Assembly (NCBI RefSeq): GCF_001570585.1
Contig: NZ_BBXF01000002.1
Span: 1,376,077 to 1,440,076 of the forward strand
From: Herbidospora daliensis
GTDB lineage: Bacteria; Actinomycetota; Actinomycetes; Streptosporangiales; Streptosporangiaceae
Length of the DNA stretch: 64,000 nt
Direction of reading: 5' to 3'
Part shown: positions 1 through 8,391 of the stretch, in pieces
Layout of the letters: every line of letters starts with the position of its first letter
How positions within the stretch are numbered: the first letter of the stretch is position 1
Made by a program: the position numbers and the translations under genes
The notes under the pieces: model-generated
Told to the model about the DNA's origin: nothing
Database searches by the model: none
Seen by the model: the letters and a program-made list of their open reading frames with translations, nothing else

Positions 1-687
1 CGGCGTGAAGCCCTTGAGGAAGGCGACCACCGCCTCCTCGAACCGCTCCTTGGTCACCCCCAGCCGGGCGAGGACCGGGTTCCCCGCGCCGAGCAGGGCG
101 AGCACCATGTGCTCGGTGCCGATGTAGTTGTGGCCGAGCCGCAGCGCCTCTTGGAAGGTGAGCTCCAGCAGGCGCTTGTTGTCCTCGCCGAGCTCGGCGT
201 TGCCGGGCAGCGCCGCGCCGGTCTCGGGCAGCGCCCGCCGCGCCGTCTCGCGGGCCGCGTCGAGGTCGAGCCCGATCTCGACCAGGGCCTTCACGGCGAG
301 GCCGTCGGCGTCGGCGAGCATCGCGACCAGCAGGTGGTCCTGCCCGGCCATGGGGTGGCCGAGCTCCTTGGCGAGCCGCTGCGCCTCGCCGATGGCCGTC
401 TTCGCGCGCGGGGTGAACCGGGAGAACTGCTGCTGGTTGTCCTCCAGCTTGGGCACGAACCGTTTCTGCGCCGCCTGCTTGGTGACGCCCATGCTGCGGC
501 CGATGTCGGTCCACGACGCGCCCGACTTGCGGGCCTGGTCGACGAAGTGGCCGATGAGGTGGTCGGCGACGTCGCTCAGGTGCTCGGCCATGAGCACGGC
601 GCCGGAGAGTTGTTCGAGGACGTTGGGGTTGGCGGCCTTGATCCCGTTGATCAGATCGTCCAGCCGTACGACGGGAGAATCGCTCAT
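1..687 (-). CDS. HTH plus Clp N-terminal domain protein (3' end beyond window)
   Basis: ATG at 687; the frame stays open to base 1, so 229 residues are visible and the C-terminus is cut by the window edge. Residues 59-77 (SWTDIGRSMGVTKQAAQKRF) form a likely helix-turn-helix. Residues about 90-229 match a double ClpA/ClpC N-terminal repeat (PF02861-like), with GHPMAGQDHLL in the first copy and GHNYIGTEHMVLALL in the second. In Clp ATPases this domain binds adaptors and substrates. No AAA+ module is seen here, and proteins of this layout in actinomycetes are usually short and lack it. I infer a DNA-binding regulator that senses Clp-type ligands or partners, possibly autoregulated through the palindromes directly upstream. 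If the gene continues into an AAA+ domain beyond the edge it could instead be a Clp ATPase, but the N-terminal HTH argues against that. Confidence 0.82.
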   Translation of the reverse strand, partial: MSDSPVVRLDDLINGIKAANPNVLEQLSGAVLMAEHLSDVADHLIGHFVDQARKSGASWTDIGRSMGVTKQAAQKRFVPKLEDNQQQFSRFTPRAKTAIGEAQRLAKELGHPMAGQDHLLVAMLADADGLAVKALVEIGLDLDAARETARRALPETGAALPGNAELGEDNKRLLELTFQEALRLGHNYIGTEHMVLALLGAGNPVLARLGVTKERFEEAVVAFLKGFTP

Positions 688-688
688 G

Positions 689-736
689 CGTCAACAGTAG
701 GTTGACGGTTTGGAGACCGTCAACCCCTTGTTGACG
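689..736. promoter_or_regulatory. Tandem palindromic operator upstream of the HTH-Clp_N gene
   Basis: Two identical-arm palindromes, CGTCAAC-N5-GTTGACG, lie at 689-707 and 718-736, with centres 29 bp apart. The inner arms also pair with each other (GTTGACGG at 701-708, CCGTCAAC at 717-724), giving four half-sites. They sit immediately upstream of the start codon at 687, so a bound protein would block transcription or initiation. The obvious candidate binder is the HTH protein encoded next door; this is inference. Confidence 0.65.
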
Positions 737-828
737 ATGGGCTTGAGTCGGCCCCAAGTGACGTCCAATCGGGTCCCAAGGGTTGCTTGACATCGTCCGG
801 GGTGATCGCCGATCACAGGGAGATTCTC

Positions 829-3800
829 GTGCGAAAGCCCTTTCTCGCCGGAGCGCTGGTGCTCAGCCTCGCCGTCCAGCTCGTGGCGGTGCCCCAGGCG
901 GCGCAGGCGGCCGGAGCCGCCGACCCGCTGCCCAGGGCCTACCGGGTCGACCAGCGGGCCGAGGTGCCCGACCTCTCCGTCCAGGCCGGGCAGCTCGCGC
1001 TGTCGGCCGACGGGACCACGGCCTTACACCTGTCTCCACGGGGAGACGATCCGCCGGTTTTGGTCGCCACCGGCCTGGGCGGGGGTGACGAGGAGGTCGT
1101 CGGGCTCGGCCCGGAAGGGCGGCCCGTGCCGCAGGTGATCGACGCCGCGATCAGCGGCGACGGCCGGACGGTCGCGTTCACGGCCGCCGGGTCGAGCGCG
1201 GCCGACCTCGGGCTGCCGGCCTCGGCCGACCAGTACCTCCGGGAGGCGGTCTTCGTCCGCGACCGGCTCACCGACGCCACCGTCTGGATCCCGGTCCCCG
1301 ACCTCGGCGTCCCGGCCTCGCACCACCGGCTTCGCAACCTCACCCTGAGTGCGGACGGCCGGCGGCTGGCCGTGGGCCTGTCGCTGCCGCTGCCCGAGTA
1401 CGACGACCTCACCTCGCCCGAGGGCGTGCTGCTGGTGACCCTGCCGGCCGACGCCGCGCCGGTGCCGCACGTCGTCCGCCCCCAGGACCTCGTGGTGCCG
1501 GAGCCCGACGTGCGCGGCTTCACCCTGTCGGGTGACGGGAAGGTGCTCGCGGTCAACGTGGGCGACGGCGACGAGCGGCTGCTGCTGCGCTTCGACGCCG
1601 CGTCGGGCGACCGGCTGCCCGGGGAGCGCACGCTCACCCAGGCCCAGCACACGGCCTGGGCTCCCAACCTCGATCAGACCGGACGCCGGACCGCCTTCGG
1701 CGGCGTCGGCACCGGGGTGGTCGTCGCCGACCTCGTCACCGGCCCCTCGGCCGACGTGACGCTGGCCGCCTCGGCCACGGCCCCGTACGTCTCGGGTGAG
1801 GCCGCCTTCGCCGCCGACGACCTGCCCGTCGCCGCGCGGCTGAGCGCCGACGGCTCGACCGTCGTGTTCCGCCGCTCGGGCGCGGTCTGGACGCAGCCCG
1901 CCCAGCCCGACCGGGCCCCCGCGCTGGTCAGCTCGGGTCTCGACGGCCGGATCGCCGACCCCGTCCCCGGCGAGATGGTCATCCACCCCGACTTCGTGAA
2001 CTCCTTCGCGCTGAGCGGGACCGCCGCCACCCTGGCCTTCCTGTCGGCGAGCACGGCGTTCACCGGCCCGCGCACCGACACGCCGCAACCCTCGCACCTC
2101 TACCGCGCGGTCCCGGCCGACGCCCCCGCACCGACCTGGCCGGCCGACGCCGCGCTGGCCGCCGAACCCGGCACCACCAGCGTCGCCCTCTCCTGGCCGG
2201 CCGCCAGCGCCACGGTCGCCGCCTACGAGGTGAGCGTCGACGGCACGAAGGCCGCCACCGTCACCGCGCCTGTCACCCGGGCCACCCCTTCGGGGCTCAC
2301 CCCCGGCTCGACCGTCGAGGTCGCGGTCGTCGCCAAGGACGCCGACGGCCGGACCTCGGCCCCGCTGACCAGGAGCGTCACCCTGCTGGGCGACGTGCCG
2401 CCCGGCGAGGCCCCGCTCTCGGCGACGGCCGGGCCCGGCGCGCGGGTGCGGCTCCAGTGGGAGGCGTCCGGGACGACCGGCCTGACCGGCTACCGGGTGC
2501 TGCGCGACGGCGTGAAGCTGGCCGACCTGGCCCCCGGCGCGACCACGCACGACGACACGACGGTCGCCGCCGGCGGCGAGTACACCTACGCCGTCGCGGT
2601 GCTGCGCGGCGCCGAGCAGCTCCGGCTGACCAAGGACGCCACGGTGCGCGTCGACGACCTGGCGATCACCGAAGCGGCCGCGAACCTGCCCAAGGTGGCC
2701 GGCTCGACGGTGCTCGCGCTCGGCCGCGAGGCCACTTTCGCGGTGGTCGGGGCGGCGGGCTTCACCGCCACCGCCGCCTTGGTCGTGCGCACCGCCGACG
2801 ACCCGGCCAAGCCGGTGACCGTGCCGCTCGCGGAGGAGCGGGCCGGGCGGTACAAGGGCACGTGGCCGCTGCCCGAAGGCGTGACCGAGATCGTCTCCGG
2901 CACGCTTCGGCTCGCCGACGGCGCGGGACACTCGCTGACCCGGCCGGTCGGCGGCCTGCCCGCCACGGTCGGCGGCCTGATCAGGATCGGCGTCACCGTG
3001 CCGGGCGGCGAGCCCGACGGGGTGCGCCTCCAGGTGTGGAGCGACACCACCGGCACCGGGCACGTCACCCAGCTCAAGGCCGACGGGACCGTCGGCGTGC
3101 CGGTCGCCCCGGCGACCGACCACATGATCACCACCCGGCGCTCCGACGGCCTCGACGGAACCCCGCCGAAGACGCTCGCGGTCGCCTCGGGCCAGGCGGT
3201 CGACGTGACCGCCGCGCCCCATGCGCCGGCGTCCCTGACCCTGACGCTGAACCGGGCCGGTGACGAGGCGCTGGCCGACGTCGCGGTCGTGCTCACCACC
3301 CGGACCGGGGCCCGGTCGGCCCGCACCGACGCGAACGGGCAGGTGACGTTCGGCACCCTCGACGCGGCCACCGACGTGACCGCAAAGATCAGCCTGCCCG
3401 CGCAGACGCTCGCTGCCTACGGCCTGGCCGCCGTGCCCGACAAGACGGTGACCCTGGCGGCCGGATCGAACGCGGTCGTGGTGACCGCCCCGGCGCTGCC
3501 CAGGGTGACCGTGCGCGGCACGGTCGCCGACGAGGACGGCCGCCCGCTCCGGGCGACGGTCACGGTGCGCCAGCTGGTCGCCGGGGTCGGCGTGCCCGTA
3601 CGGGTCGAGTCGGCCGCCGACGGCACCTGGTCGGCCCAGGTCTTCGGCGGCGGCACGCGCACCGTCGCGTCGGCCGCCCGCGCCGGGAGGACCACCCCGG
3701 AAGCGGCGGCCGGCCCCGACGACCTGGTGAAGCTGGTCTTCCCCGGCGTCTCGGGCTACGTCGTACGGCCCAAGGTGGTCACCGTCTCCATGGACGGCGA

Positions 3801-6800
3801 CCGGACCGAGCAGGAGCTCGACGTCGCGACGGCCGGCGGCTTCAAGCCCGAGATCCTGGCCGACGGCCGCCGCGTCGCCGTCTGGACCGGCGAGGTCCCG
3901 GTCGAGGTGCCTCCGGGCGCGACGGTGACCTTCTGCGCCGACGGTCGCGGGCGGGGCCTGACCAAAGCCTGCGCCGACGTCGTCACGGGGGAGTCGCCCG
4001 ACGTCCCGGTGACCGTGGAGATCCGCGAGACGTCCCGGATCACCGCCCGCATCCTCGAACCCGACGGCACCCCCCGTACCGGCCGCAGCTGCGTGCGGAT
4101 CGACGGCGCGGACGTCTCGTCGGCCGCGGAACTCGCCGGTGCGGCGTTGCGGGCCTCCACGCCCGCGGGCGCCCACGTGCTCACCGTGGTCGCGTGCAAG
4201 GACAAGCTGAGCGGTTCGGTGCAGCGGCTCGTGACGGTCGCGGCGGGCGAGGAACTCGACCTCGGCGACCTGCGGCTCGGCGCGCAGTCGACGCTGGTCC
4301 GCGGTGACCGCAGCGGCTTCGACGCCGTCACCGACGCCGTGCTGCCCGGCGGGCTGGCCCACCTGCGCGCCGACGTCGAGTTCCAGGACGTCACGCGCGG
4401 CGGCGGCGCCACGCTGACGCTTCCCCCGGGCGTCACGGTGCCCGACGACGACGCGGTGCTGCGCGACGGCAAGCCGGTGGCGTTCACCCGCGAGGGGAAC
4501 ACCGTGGTGATCCCGCTCCCGGCCGCGCGGTCGCGCACGCTCGACGTGTACGTCCGCACGCCCGCGACGGCCGGCGAGGAGCTGCCGTTCGCGATGTCGG
4601 TCTCCTCCGGCGACCTCGCCGAGGCCCTCGGCTCGGCCGGGGTCAGGGTGGGCGTGGTCACGCTGGGCGCGCCGTCGTCGAGCCGGACCGGCCGGTTCAC
4701 CGTGTCGGGGCTGGCCCCCGCCGGTGCGCGGGTCGTCGTCCGCGACGGCGGCACCGTGGTCGCGGAGGCCGACGCCGGGCCGGGCGGCCGGTGGCACGCG
4801 GTCGTCGACCTCGGCGCCGGAGACGAGGCGGTCACGCACGGCCTGCTGGCCGCCGCCGCCGTCGGCGCGGCGGAGCTCACGTCCGAGCCGGTCACCGTGG
4901 TCGTCGACCCCCATGTCGCCGTGCTGGAGTCGGTGACGATGTCCCAGCCGGGCACGACCAGGACCTTCCGCCCGACCGACGGCACGGCCCGGTTCCCGTG
5001 GGTGTGGAACCCGTCCCTGGAGGTCACGGTCCGGGCCGCCTTCAGCGGCCCGGTCGGCAGCCCCCGCGCCCGGCTCGGTTCGCTCGACCTGCCCCTCACG
5101 CCCGTGGCGGGTCACGACGGCGTCTACGCCGTGACGACCAAGCCGAAGGCCCACGAGGTCGGCGACCTGACGATCGGCTACGCGGCGGGCCGGGACCGGC
5201 CGCCGCTGCCGCTGCCGCCGGCCCCCGACCCGGCGGGCGGGCTCTTCGACCCGCGCACCGCCGTCCTCGCGGAGCCGGTGACCGACGGCGACGCCGTCAG
5301 CCAGGAGTTCACCGTCCCGATGCCGAAGCTGGGCCCGGCCGCGCAGGGCCGGATGAAGCTGATCATCGAGCCGCTGCCCGGCTACGAGCCGTCGGCCGCC
5401 GCCGTCGCGGCGTCCCGCGCCTCGGGGGTGCCCGTCTACGAGCCCGTCCTGTCGGGCAGCGACCCCCTGACGGTCGCCACGACCGGGCGCTACACCAGCG
5501 AGGCGGCGGCGATCGTCGACCTCGGCCTGCTGGCGGGCCAGGCTCCCGGTTCGCCGCTCGTCAGGTCGCTCAACGCCGCCGGGTTCGTCGGCGGGCCCGC
5601 ACGGGCGATCTTCCAGACGACGTTCTGGAACGTCACCAACTGGGACTCCATCAACTCGCTGGAGAGCAGCGACGAGAAGTACACCGAGCTCAACAAGATG
5701 ATGGACATGGCCAACCGGTGCCGCGACGGGTCGCTGGGCGACGTGCACCGCCACCACCTGCAGCAGCTCATGCGGCGGGCGGTCATGCTCGACGTCTACA
5801 CCGGGGTGTCGGGGGCCATCGGCCTGGCGCTCGCCCCGGCGACGTTCGGCCTGGGCACCGTCGCGGTCTGGGCGGTGAGCTGGGGCGTCGGCAAGGCGCT
5901 GGAGATCCCGCTCAACAACGAGATCGCGGCGCTGCGCCGCGAGATGAACAGCGCCGAGGAGTGCCGCTGGTCCGAACGGGACACCTCCTACCGCGACCCG
6001 AACCGCCCCCAGCCCGACGCCGACATCGACTACCGCTTCGACCCCTCGGGCTACCTCTACGAGGGCCTCGACGACCGCCGCGTCGAGGGCGTCACCGCGA
6101 CGCTGCTGCGCGCCCCGGCGCCGGAAGGACCGTGGCAGCCGTGGGACGCGGCGGCCTACGGCGACCTGAACCCGCAGGTCACCGACGCAAACGGCCGCTA
6201 CGGCTGGGACGTGCCCGAAGGCTGGTGGAAGGTCGTCTACACCAAGGACGGCTACCTGCCGGCCGAGTCGCGGGTGCTGAAGGTGCTGCCCCCGCACACC
6301 GACGTCGACGTCAACCTGCTGCGCGCCGAACCGACCGAGGTCGTGAAGGTCGAGGCCGACGGCGCGGGCCTCACGGTCACCCTGAGCCAGCCGACCCGGG
6401 TGGCCCAGGCGCTCTCGGGCGCGCTCGCCGTCACCACCCCCGACGGCGCGCCCGTGGGCGGTCAGTGGACGGCCGTCGACCCGGCGCTCCCGCCGCCCGG
6501 CCACCCCCACCCGGCCGAGAAGCTGGCGATGGCGTTCCGGTTCACCGGCGAGCAGCGTACCGGCGAGGTGCAGGTCACGGTCGACCCGCTGCTCCAGGAC
6601 CACGGCGGCCGCGCCCTGGCCGAGGGCGTGACCAAGACCCTCACGGTCCGGTGGACCGGCCCCGACACGGCCGGACCGCAGGTCAGCGTCACCGGAGTGG
6701 CCGACGGCGCGACCTACCGGCTGCGCGCCGTCCCCACCCCCGGCTGCGCCACCGTCGACCGGGGCTCCGGCGTGGCCACCAAGGCCACCCTGACGCTCAC

Positions 6801-7275
6801 CGGCGGAACGCCCGCCGGGGTCGGGGTCTACACCGCGACGTGCGCCGGGGCCGTCGACGACGAGGGCAACCGCACCCCGCCGGTGTCGGCGACCTACTCG
6901 GTGGTGTACGTCTTCACCGGCTTCGCCGCCCCGATCAGGAACGACGGCGTGGTCAACGTGGCCAAGGCCGGCCAGGGCATCCAGGTGAAGTGGCGGCTGA
7001 CCGACGCGACCGGCGCCCCGGTCAACGGCCTCACCGCGGCGGCCCTGACCGTCAGCCCGTTCGACTGCCGGACGGGCCTGCCGACCGGCCAGGAGCGGGT
7101 GCCCGCCGAGGGCGCCGCCGAACTGCAGGTGCTCGGGTACGGCAGCTATCAGGTGGTCTGGCGCACGCCGCAGACGTACCTCGACACGTGCCTGACGCTC
7201 CACGTCGACACGGGAGAGGGCGCGGCGGCGGCGCACACCGCGCGGTTCCGCTTCACCCGCAACGAATCCCTCTGA
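829..7275 (+). CDS. Giant secreted beta-propeller / fibronectin III / PxKF protein
   Basis: I chose GTG 829 because CAGGGAGA lies 7-14 bases upstream and a good signal peptide follows (MRKPFLAGALVLSLAVQLVA, cleavage near AQA-AG); an in-frame TTG at 787 is less likely. Length is 2148 residues. Residues about 45-430 carry at least seven TolB/WD40-like blades with repeated LSADG(K/R)xLAV. Two fibronectin III-like domains follow (about 440-610), then several carboxypeptidase-regulatory-like and Ig-like beta-sandwich units. A helical, partly hydrophobic block rich in Trp and Cys lies at about 1577-1715. The C-terminus (about 2020-2140) resembles a PxKF domain, with KAGQGIQVKWRL in place of the usual vKF. 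No membrane anchor or sortase signal is visible. Probably an extracellular adhesive or scaffold protein; substrate unknown. It stands alone, between divergent and convergent neighbours. Confidence 0.8.
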   Translation: MRKPFLAGALVLSLAVQLVAVPQAAQAAGAADPLPRAYRVDQRAEVPDLSVQAGQLALSADGTTALHLSPRGDDPPVLVATGLGGGDEEVVGLGPEGRPVPQVIDAAISGDGRTVAFTAAGSSAADLGLPASADQYLREAVFVRDRLTDATVWIPVPDLGVPASHHRLRNLTLSADGRRLAVGLSLPLPEYDDLTSPEGVLLVTLPADAAPVPHVVRPQDLVVPEPDVRGFTLSGDGKVLAVNVGDGDERLLLRFDAASGDRLPGERTLTQAQHTAWAPNLDQTGRRTAFGGVGTGVVVADLVTGPSADVTLAASATAPYVSGEAAFAADDLPVAARLSADGSTVVFRRSGAVWTQPAQPDRAPALVSSGLDGRIADPVPGEMVIHPDFVNSFALSGTAATLAFLSASTAFTGPRTDTPQPSHLYRAVPADAPAPTWPADAALAAEPGTTSVALSWPAASATVAAYEVSVDGTKAATVTAPVTRATPSGLTPGSTVEVAVVAKDADGRTSAPLTRSVTLLGDVPPGEAPLSATAGPGARVRLQWEASGTTGLTGYRVLRDGVKLADLAPGATTHDDTTVAAGGEYTYAVAVLRGAEQLRLTKDATVRVDDLAITEAAANLPKVAGSTVLALGREATFAVVGAAGFTATAALVVRTADDPAKPVTVPLAEERAGRYKGTWPLPEGVTEIVSGTLRLADGAGHSLTRPVGGLPATVGGLIRIGVTVPGGEPDGVRLQVWSDTTGTGHVTQLKADGTVGVPVAPATDHMITTRRSDGLDGTPPKTLAVASGQAVDVTAAPHAPASLTLTLNRAGDEALADVAVVLTTRTGARSARTDANGQVTFGTLDAATDVTAKISLPAQTLAAYGLAAVPDKTVTLAAGSNAVVVTAPALPRVTVRGTVADEDGRPLRATVTVRQLVAGVGVPVRVESAADGTWSAQVFGGGTRTVASAARAGRTTPEAAAGPDDLVKLVFPGVSGYVVRPKVVTVSMDGDRTEQELDVATAGGFKPEILADGRRVAVWTGEVPVEVPPGATVTFCADGRGRGLTKACADVVTGESPDVPVTVEIRETSRITARILEPDGTPRTGRSCVRIDGADVSSAAELAGAALRASTPAGAHVLTVVACKDKLSGSVQRLVTVAAGEELDLGDLRLGAQSTLVRGDRSGFDAVTDAVLPGGLAHLRADVEFQDVTRGGGATLTLPPGVTVPDDDAVLRDGKPVAFTREGNTVVIPLPAARSRTLDVYVRTPATAGEELPFAMSVSSGDLAEALGSAGVRVGVVTLGAPSSSRTGRFTVSGLAPAGARVVVRDGGTVVAEADAGPGGRWHAVVDLGAGDEAVTHGLLAAAAVGAAELTSEPVTVVVDPHVAVLESVTMSQPGTTRTFRPTDGTARFPWVWNPSLEVTVRAAFSGPVGSPRARLGSLDLPLTPVAGHDGVYAVTTKPKAHEVGDLTIGYAAGRDRPPLPLPPAPDPAGGLFDPRTAVLAEPVTDGDAVSQEFTVPMPKLGPAAQGRMKLIIEPLPGYEPSAAAVAASRASGVPVYEPVLSGSDPLTVATTGRYTSEAAAIVDLGLLAGQAPGSPLVRSLNAAGFVGGPARAIFQTTFWNVTNWDSINSLESSDEKYTELNKMMDMANRCRDGSLGDVHRHHLQQLMRRAVMLDVYTGVSGAIGLALAPATFGLGTVAVWAVSWGVGKALEIPLNNEIAALRREMNSAEECRWSERDTSYRDPNRPQPDADIDYRFDPSGYLYEGLDDRRVEGVTATLLRAPAPEGPWQPWDAAAYGDLNPQVTDANGRYGWDVPEGWWKVVYTKDGYLPAESRVLKVLPPHTDVDVNLLRAEPTEVVKVEADGAGLTVTLSQPTRVAQALSGALAVTTPDGAPVGGQWTAVDPALPPPGHPHPAEKLAMAFRFTGEQRTGEVQVTVDPLLQDHGGRALAEGVTKTLTVRWTGPDTAGPQVSVTGVADGATYRLRAVPTPGCATVDRGSGVATKATLTLTGGTPAGVGVYTATCAGAVDDEGNRTPPVSATYSVVYVFTGFAAPIRNDGVVNVAKAGQGIQVKWRLTDATGAPVNGLTAAALTVSPFDCRTGLPTGQERVPAEGAAELQVLGYGSYQVVWRTPQTYLDTCLTLHVDTGEGAAAAHTARFRFTRNESL

Positions 7276-7285
7276 TGAACCGGTG

Positions 7286-7717
7286 TCAGGCGGCGAAGCG
7301 GCGGGCCAGTTCCCGCCCCCTCGCCGCCTGCACCTTCTTCGCCTGGCCCATCGAGAACCGCAACAACCCGAACGGCGCCGACAACCGGTAGTGGTCGACC
7401 ACCCGGGCGCCGCCGGGCACGGCGGCGATGTCGTAGCCGTAGGCCACCCGCACGCCGCCCGGGCTGACCACGTCGCCGGTGATCGAGCCGTCTCCCAGGC
7501 GCAGCACGACCTCGATGACGTTGTCGTGGCGCAGCGGGCCGAACACGAACCGTTCGACCGCCGTGAAGCGCACCGCGCCCGGCTCGTGGCGGATGTCGCG
7601 GACCTCGACGACCAGCGGCGACAGGCCCACGTGGTTGGTGGGGTCGGCGAGGTGCTCGAAGACCTGCCCGGGGGTGGCGGGCAGGGTGGTCGTGGTGCTG
7701 AACTCGACGCTCTTCAC
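7286..7717 (-). CDS. SRPBCC (polyketide cyclase-like) family protein
   Basis: 143 residues, GTG start at 7717. The protein has the START/SRPBCC pattern: an N-terminal strand (VEFSTTTTLPATPGQVFEHLAD), the LxxxV core and a long C-terminal helix (FSMGQAKKVQAARGRELARRF). Such proteins bind hydrophobic ligands in a helix-grip fold, and some are cyclases or coenzyme Q-binding factors. The start overlaps the stop of the upstream TetR gene by 4 bp (GTGA, 7714-7717), so the two are translationally coupled and the TetR protein probably controls this gene. It is convergent with the giant secreted gene, 10 bp away. The ligand cannot be deduced. Confidence 0.8.
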   Translation of the reverse strand: MKSVEFSTTTTLPATPGQVFEHLADPTNHVGLSPLVVEVRDIRHEPGAVRFTAVERFVFGPLRHDNVIEVVLRLGDGSITGDVVSPGGVRVAYGYDIAAVPGGARVVDHYRLSAPFGLLRFSMGQAKKVQAARGRELARRFAA

Positions 7718-8298
7718 GCGGTTTCCTCCGGTGACGACGACGGGGGGAGCAGCCGGTCGAGGACGGCGTCGACGTCGACGGCGTCCGGGCCGAGCAGGAG
7801 GCAGTCGGTCCGCATGCCCTCGACGGCCTGGGCCAGGATCGTGGCGGCGGCCGCGGGGTCGGGCGTGCCGGCGCGGCCGAACTGCTCGCCGAGCAGGCCG
7901 AGCAGGATCTCGCGCTGGGCGCGGTAGTGGGCGGCGAAGCCGGGGTCGGTCGCGGCCCGCGACACGAACGCCTTGGCGACGCTCGTCTCGGCGGCGCGGT
8001 CGTCGTCGAGCGGGAGCAGCTCCGTCACGATCGCCGCCAGCGCCCGGCGCGGGGACGGCAGGTCCTGCGCCGAGCGGGCCTTCAGGCGGTCGGCGCAGCG
8101 GCGGCAGTGGTGGTCGAGCGCGAACAGCAGCAGGTCGTCCTTGGTGGCGAAGTGGTGCTGGAGCGTGCCGGTCGTCACCCCCGCCTCGGCGGCGATCTCC
8201 CGCATGCCGGGGAAGGTGCCGTGGCCGCGCGTCAGCAACCGGCCCACGGCGTCGGCGACGGCGCTGCGGCGCGCGTCCGGTACCCATCGTTCTCGCAC
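7714..8298 (-). CDS. TetR family transcriptional regulator
   Basis: 194 residues. GTG start at 8298 with AGGTGGG (complement of 8301-8307) just upstream. The N-terminal HTH is clear (MREIAAEAGVTTGTLQHHFATKDDLLLFAL), followed by a helical ligand-binding domain. It heads a two-gene operon with the SRPBCC gene (4-bp overlap). It is divergent from the AlkZ-like gene at 8392, with a short inverted repeat in the shared region that would let it control both directions. Autorepression is typical of the family; the ligand is unknown. Confidence 0.9.
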   Translation of the reverse strand: MRERWVPDARRSAVADAVGRLLTRGHGTFPGMREIAAEAGVTTGTLQHHFATKDDLLLFALDHHCRRCADRLKARSAQDLPSPRRALAAIVTELLPLDDDRAAETSVAKAFVSRAATDPGFAAHYRAQREILLGLLGEQFGRAGTPDPAAAATILAQAVEGMRTDCLLLGPDAVDVDAVLDRLLPPSSSPEETA

Positions 8299-8309
8299 GT
8301 CCCACCTCC

Positions 8310-8323
8310 ATTACGACTGTAAT
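8310..8323. promoter_or_regulatory. Putative TetR operator
   Basis: Perfect inverted repeat ATTAC-GACT-GTAAT, followed by GTAACA, located 12 bp upstream of the TetR start codon and 69 bp upstream of the divergent AlkZ-like gene. It is a local AT-rich island in GC-rich DNA. Binding by the adjacent TetR protein is inferred from position. Confidence 0.6.
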
Positions 8324-8391
8324 GTAACAGAGGTCCGACTTGTCCCGGAAAGAGGACACTTTCTGGCCGCAATGGCTGGGATCGTGGGTGT

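Noticed and set aside
787-828. TTG 787 as start of the giant secreted protein
   Set aside because: It would place 14 polar residues before the signal peptide and lacks a Shine-Dalgarno; GTG 829 has both a site and a proper signal start.
1024-7236. Very long open frame on the minus strand opposite the giant secreted gene
   Set aside because: Arg/Gly/His/Asp-rich translation without domains, signal or ribosome-binding site. It is the usual antisense shadow of a high-GC gene; the plus frame has a signal peptide and clear domains.
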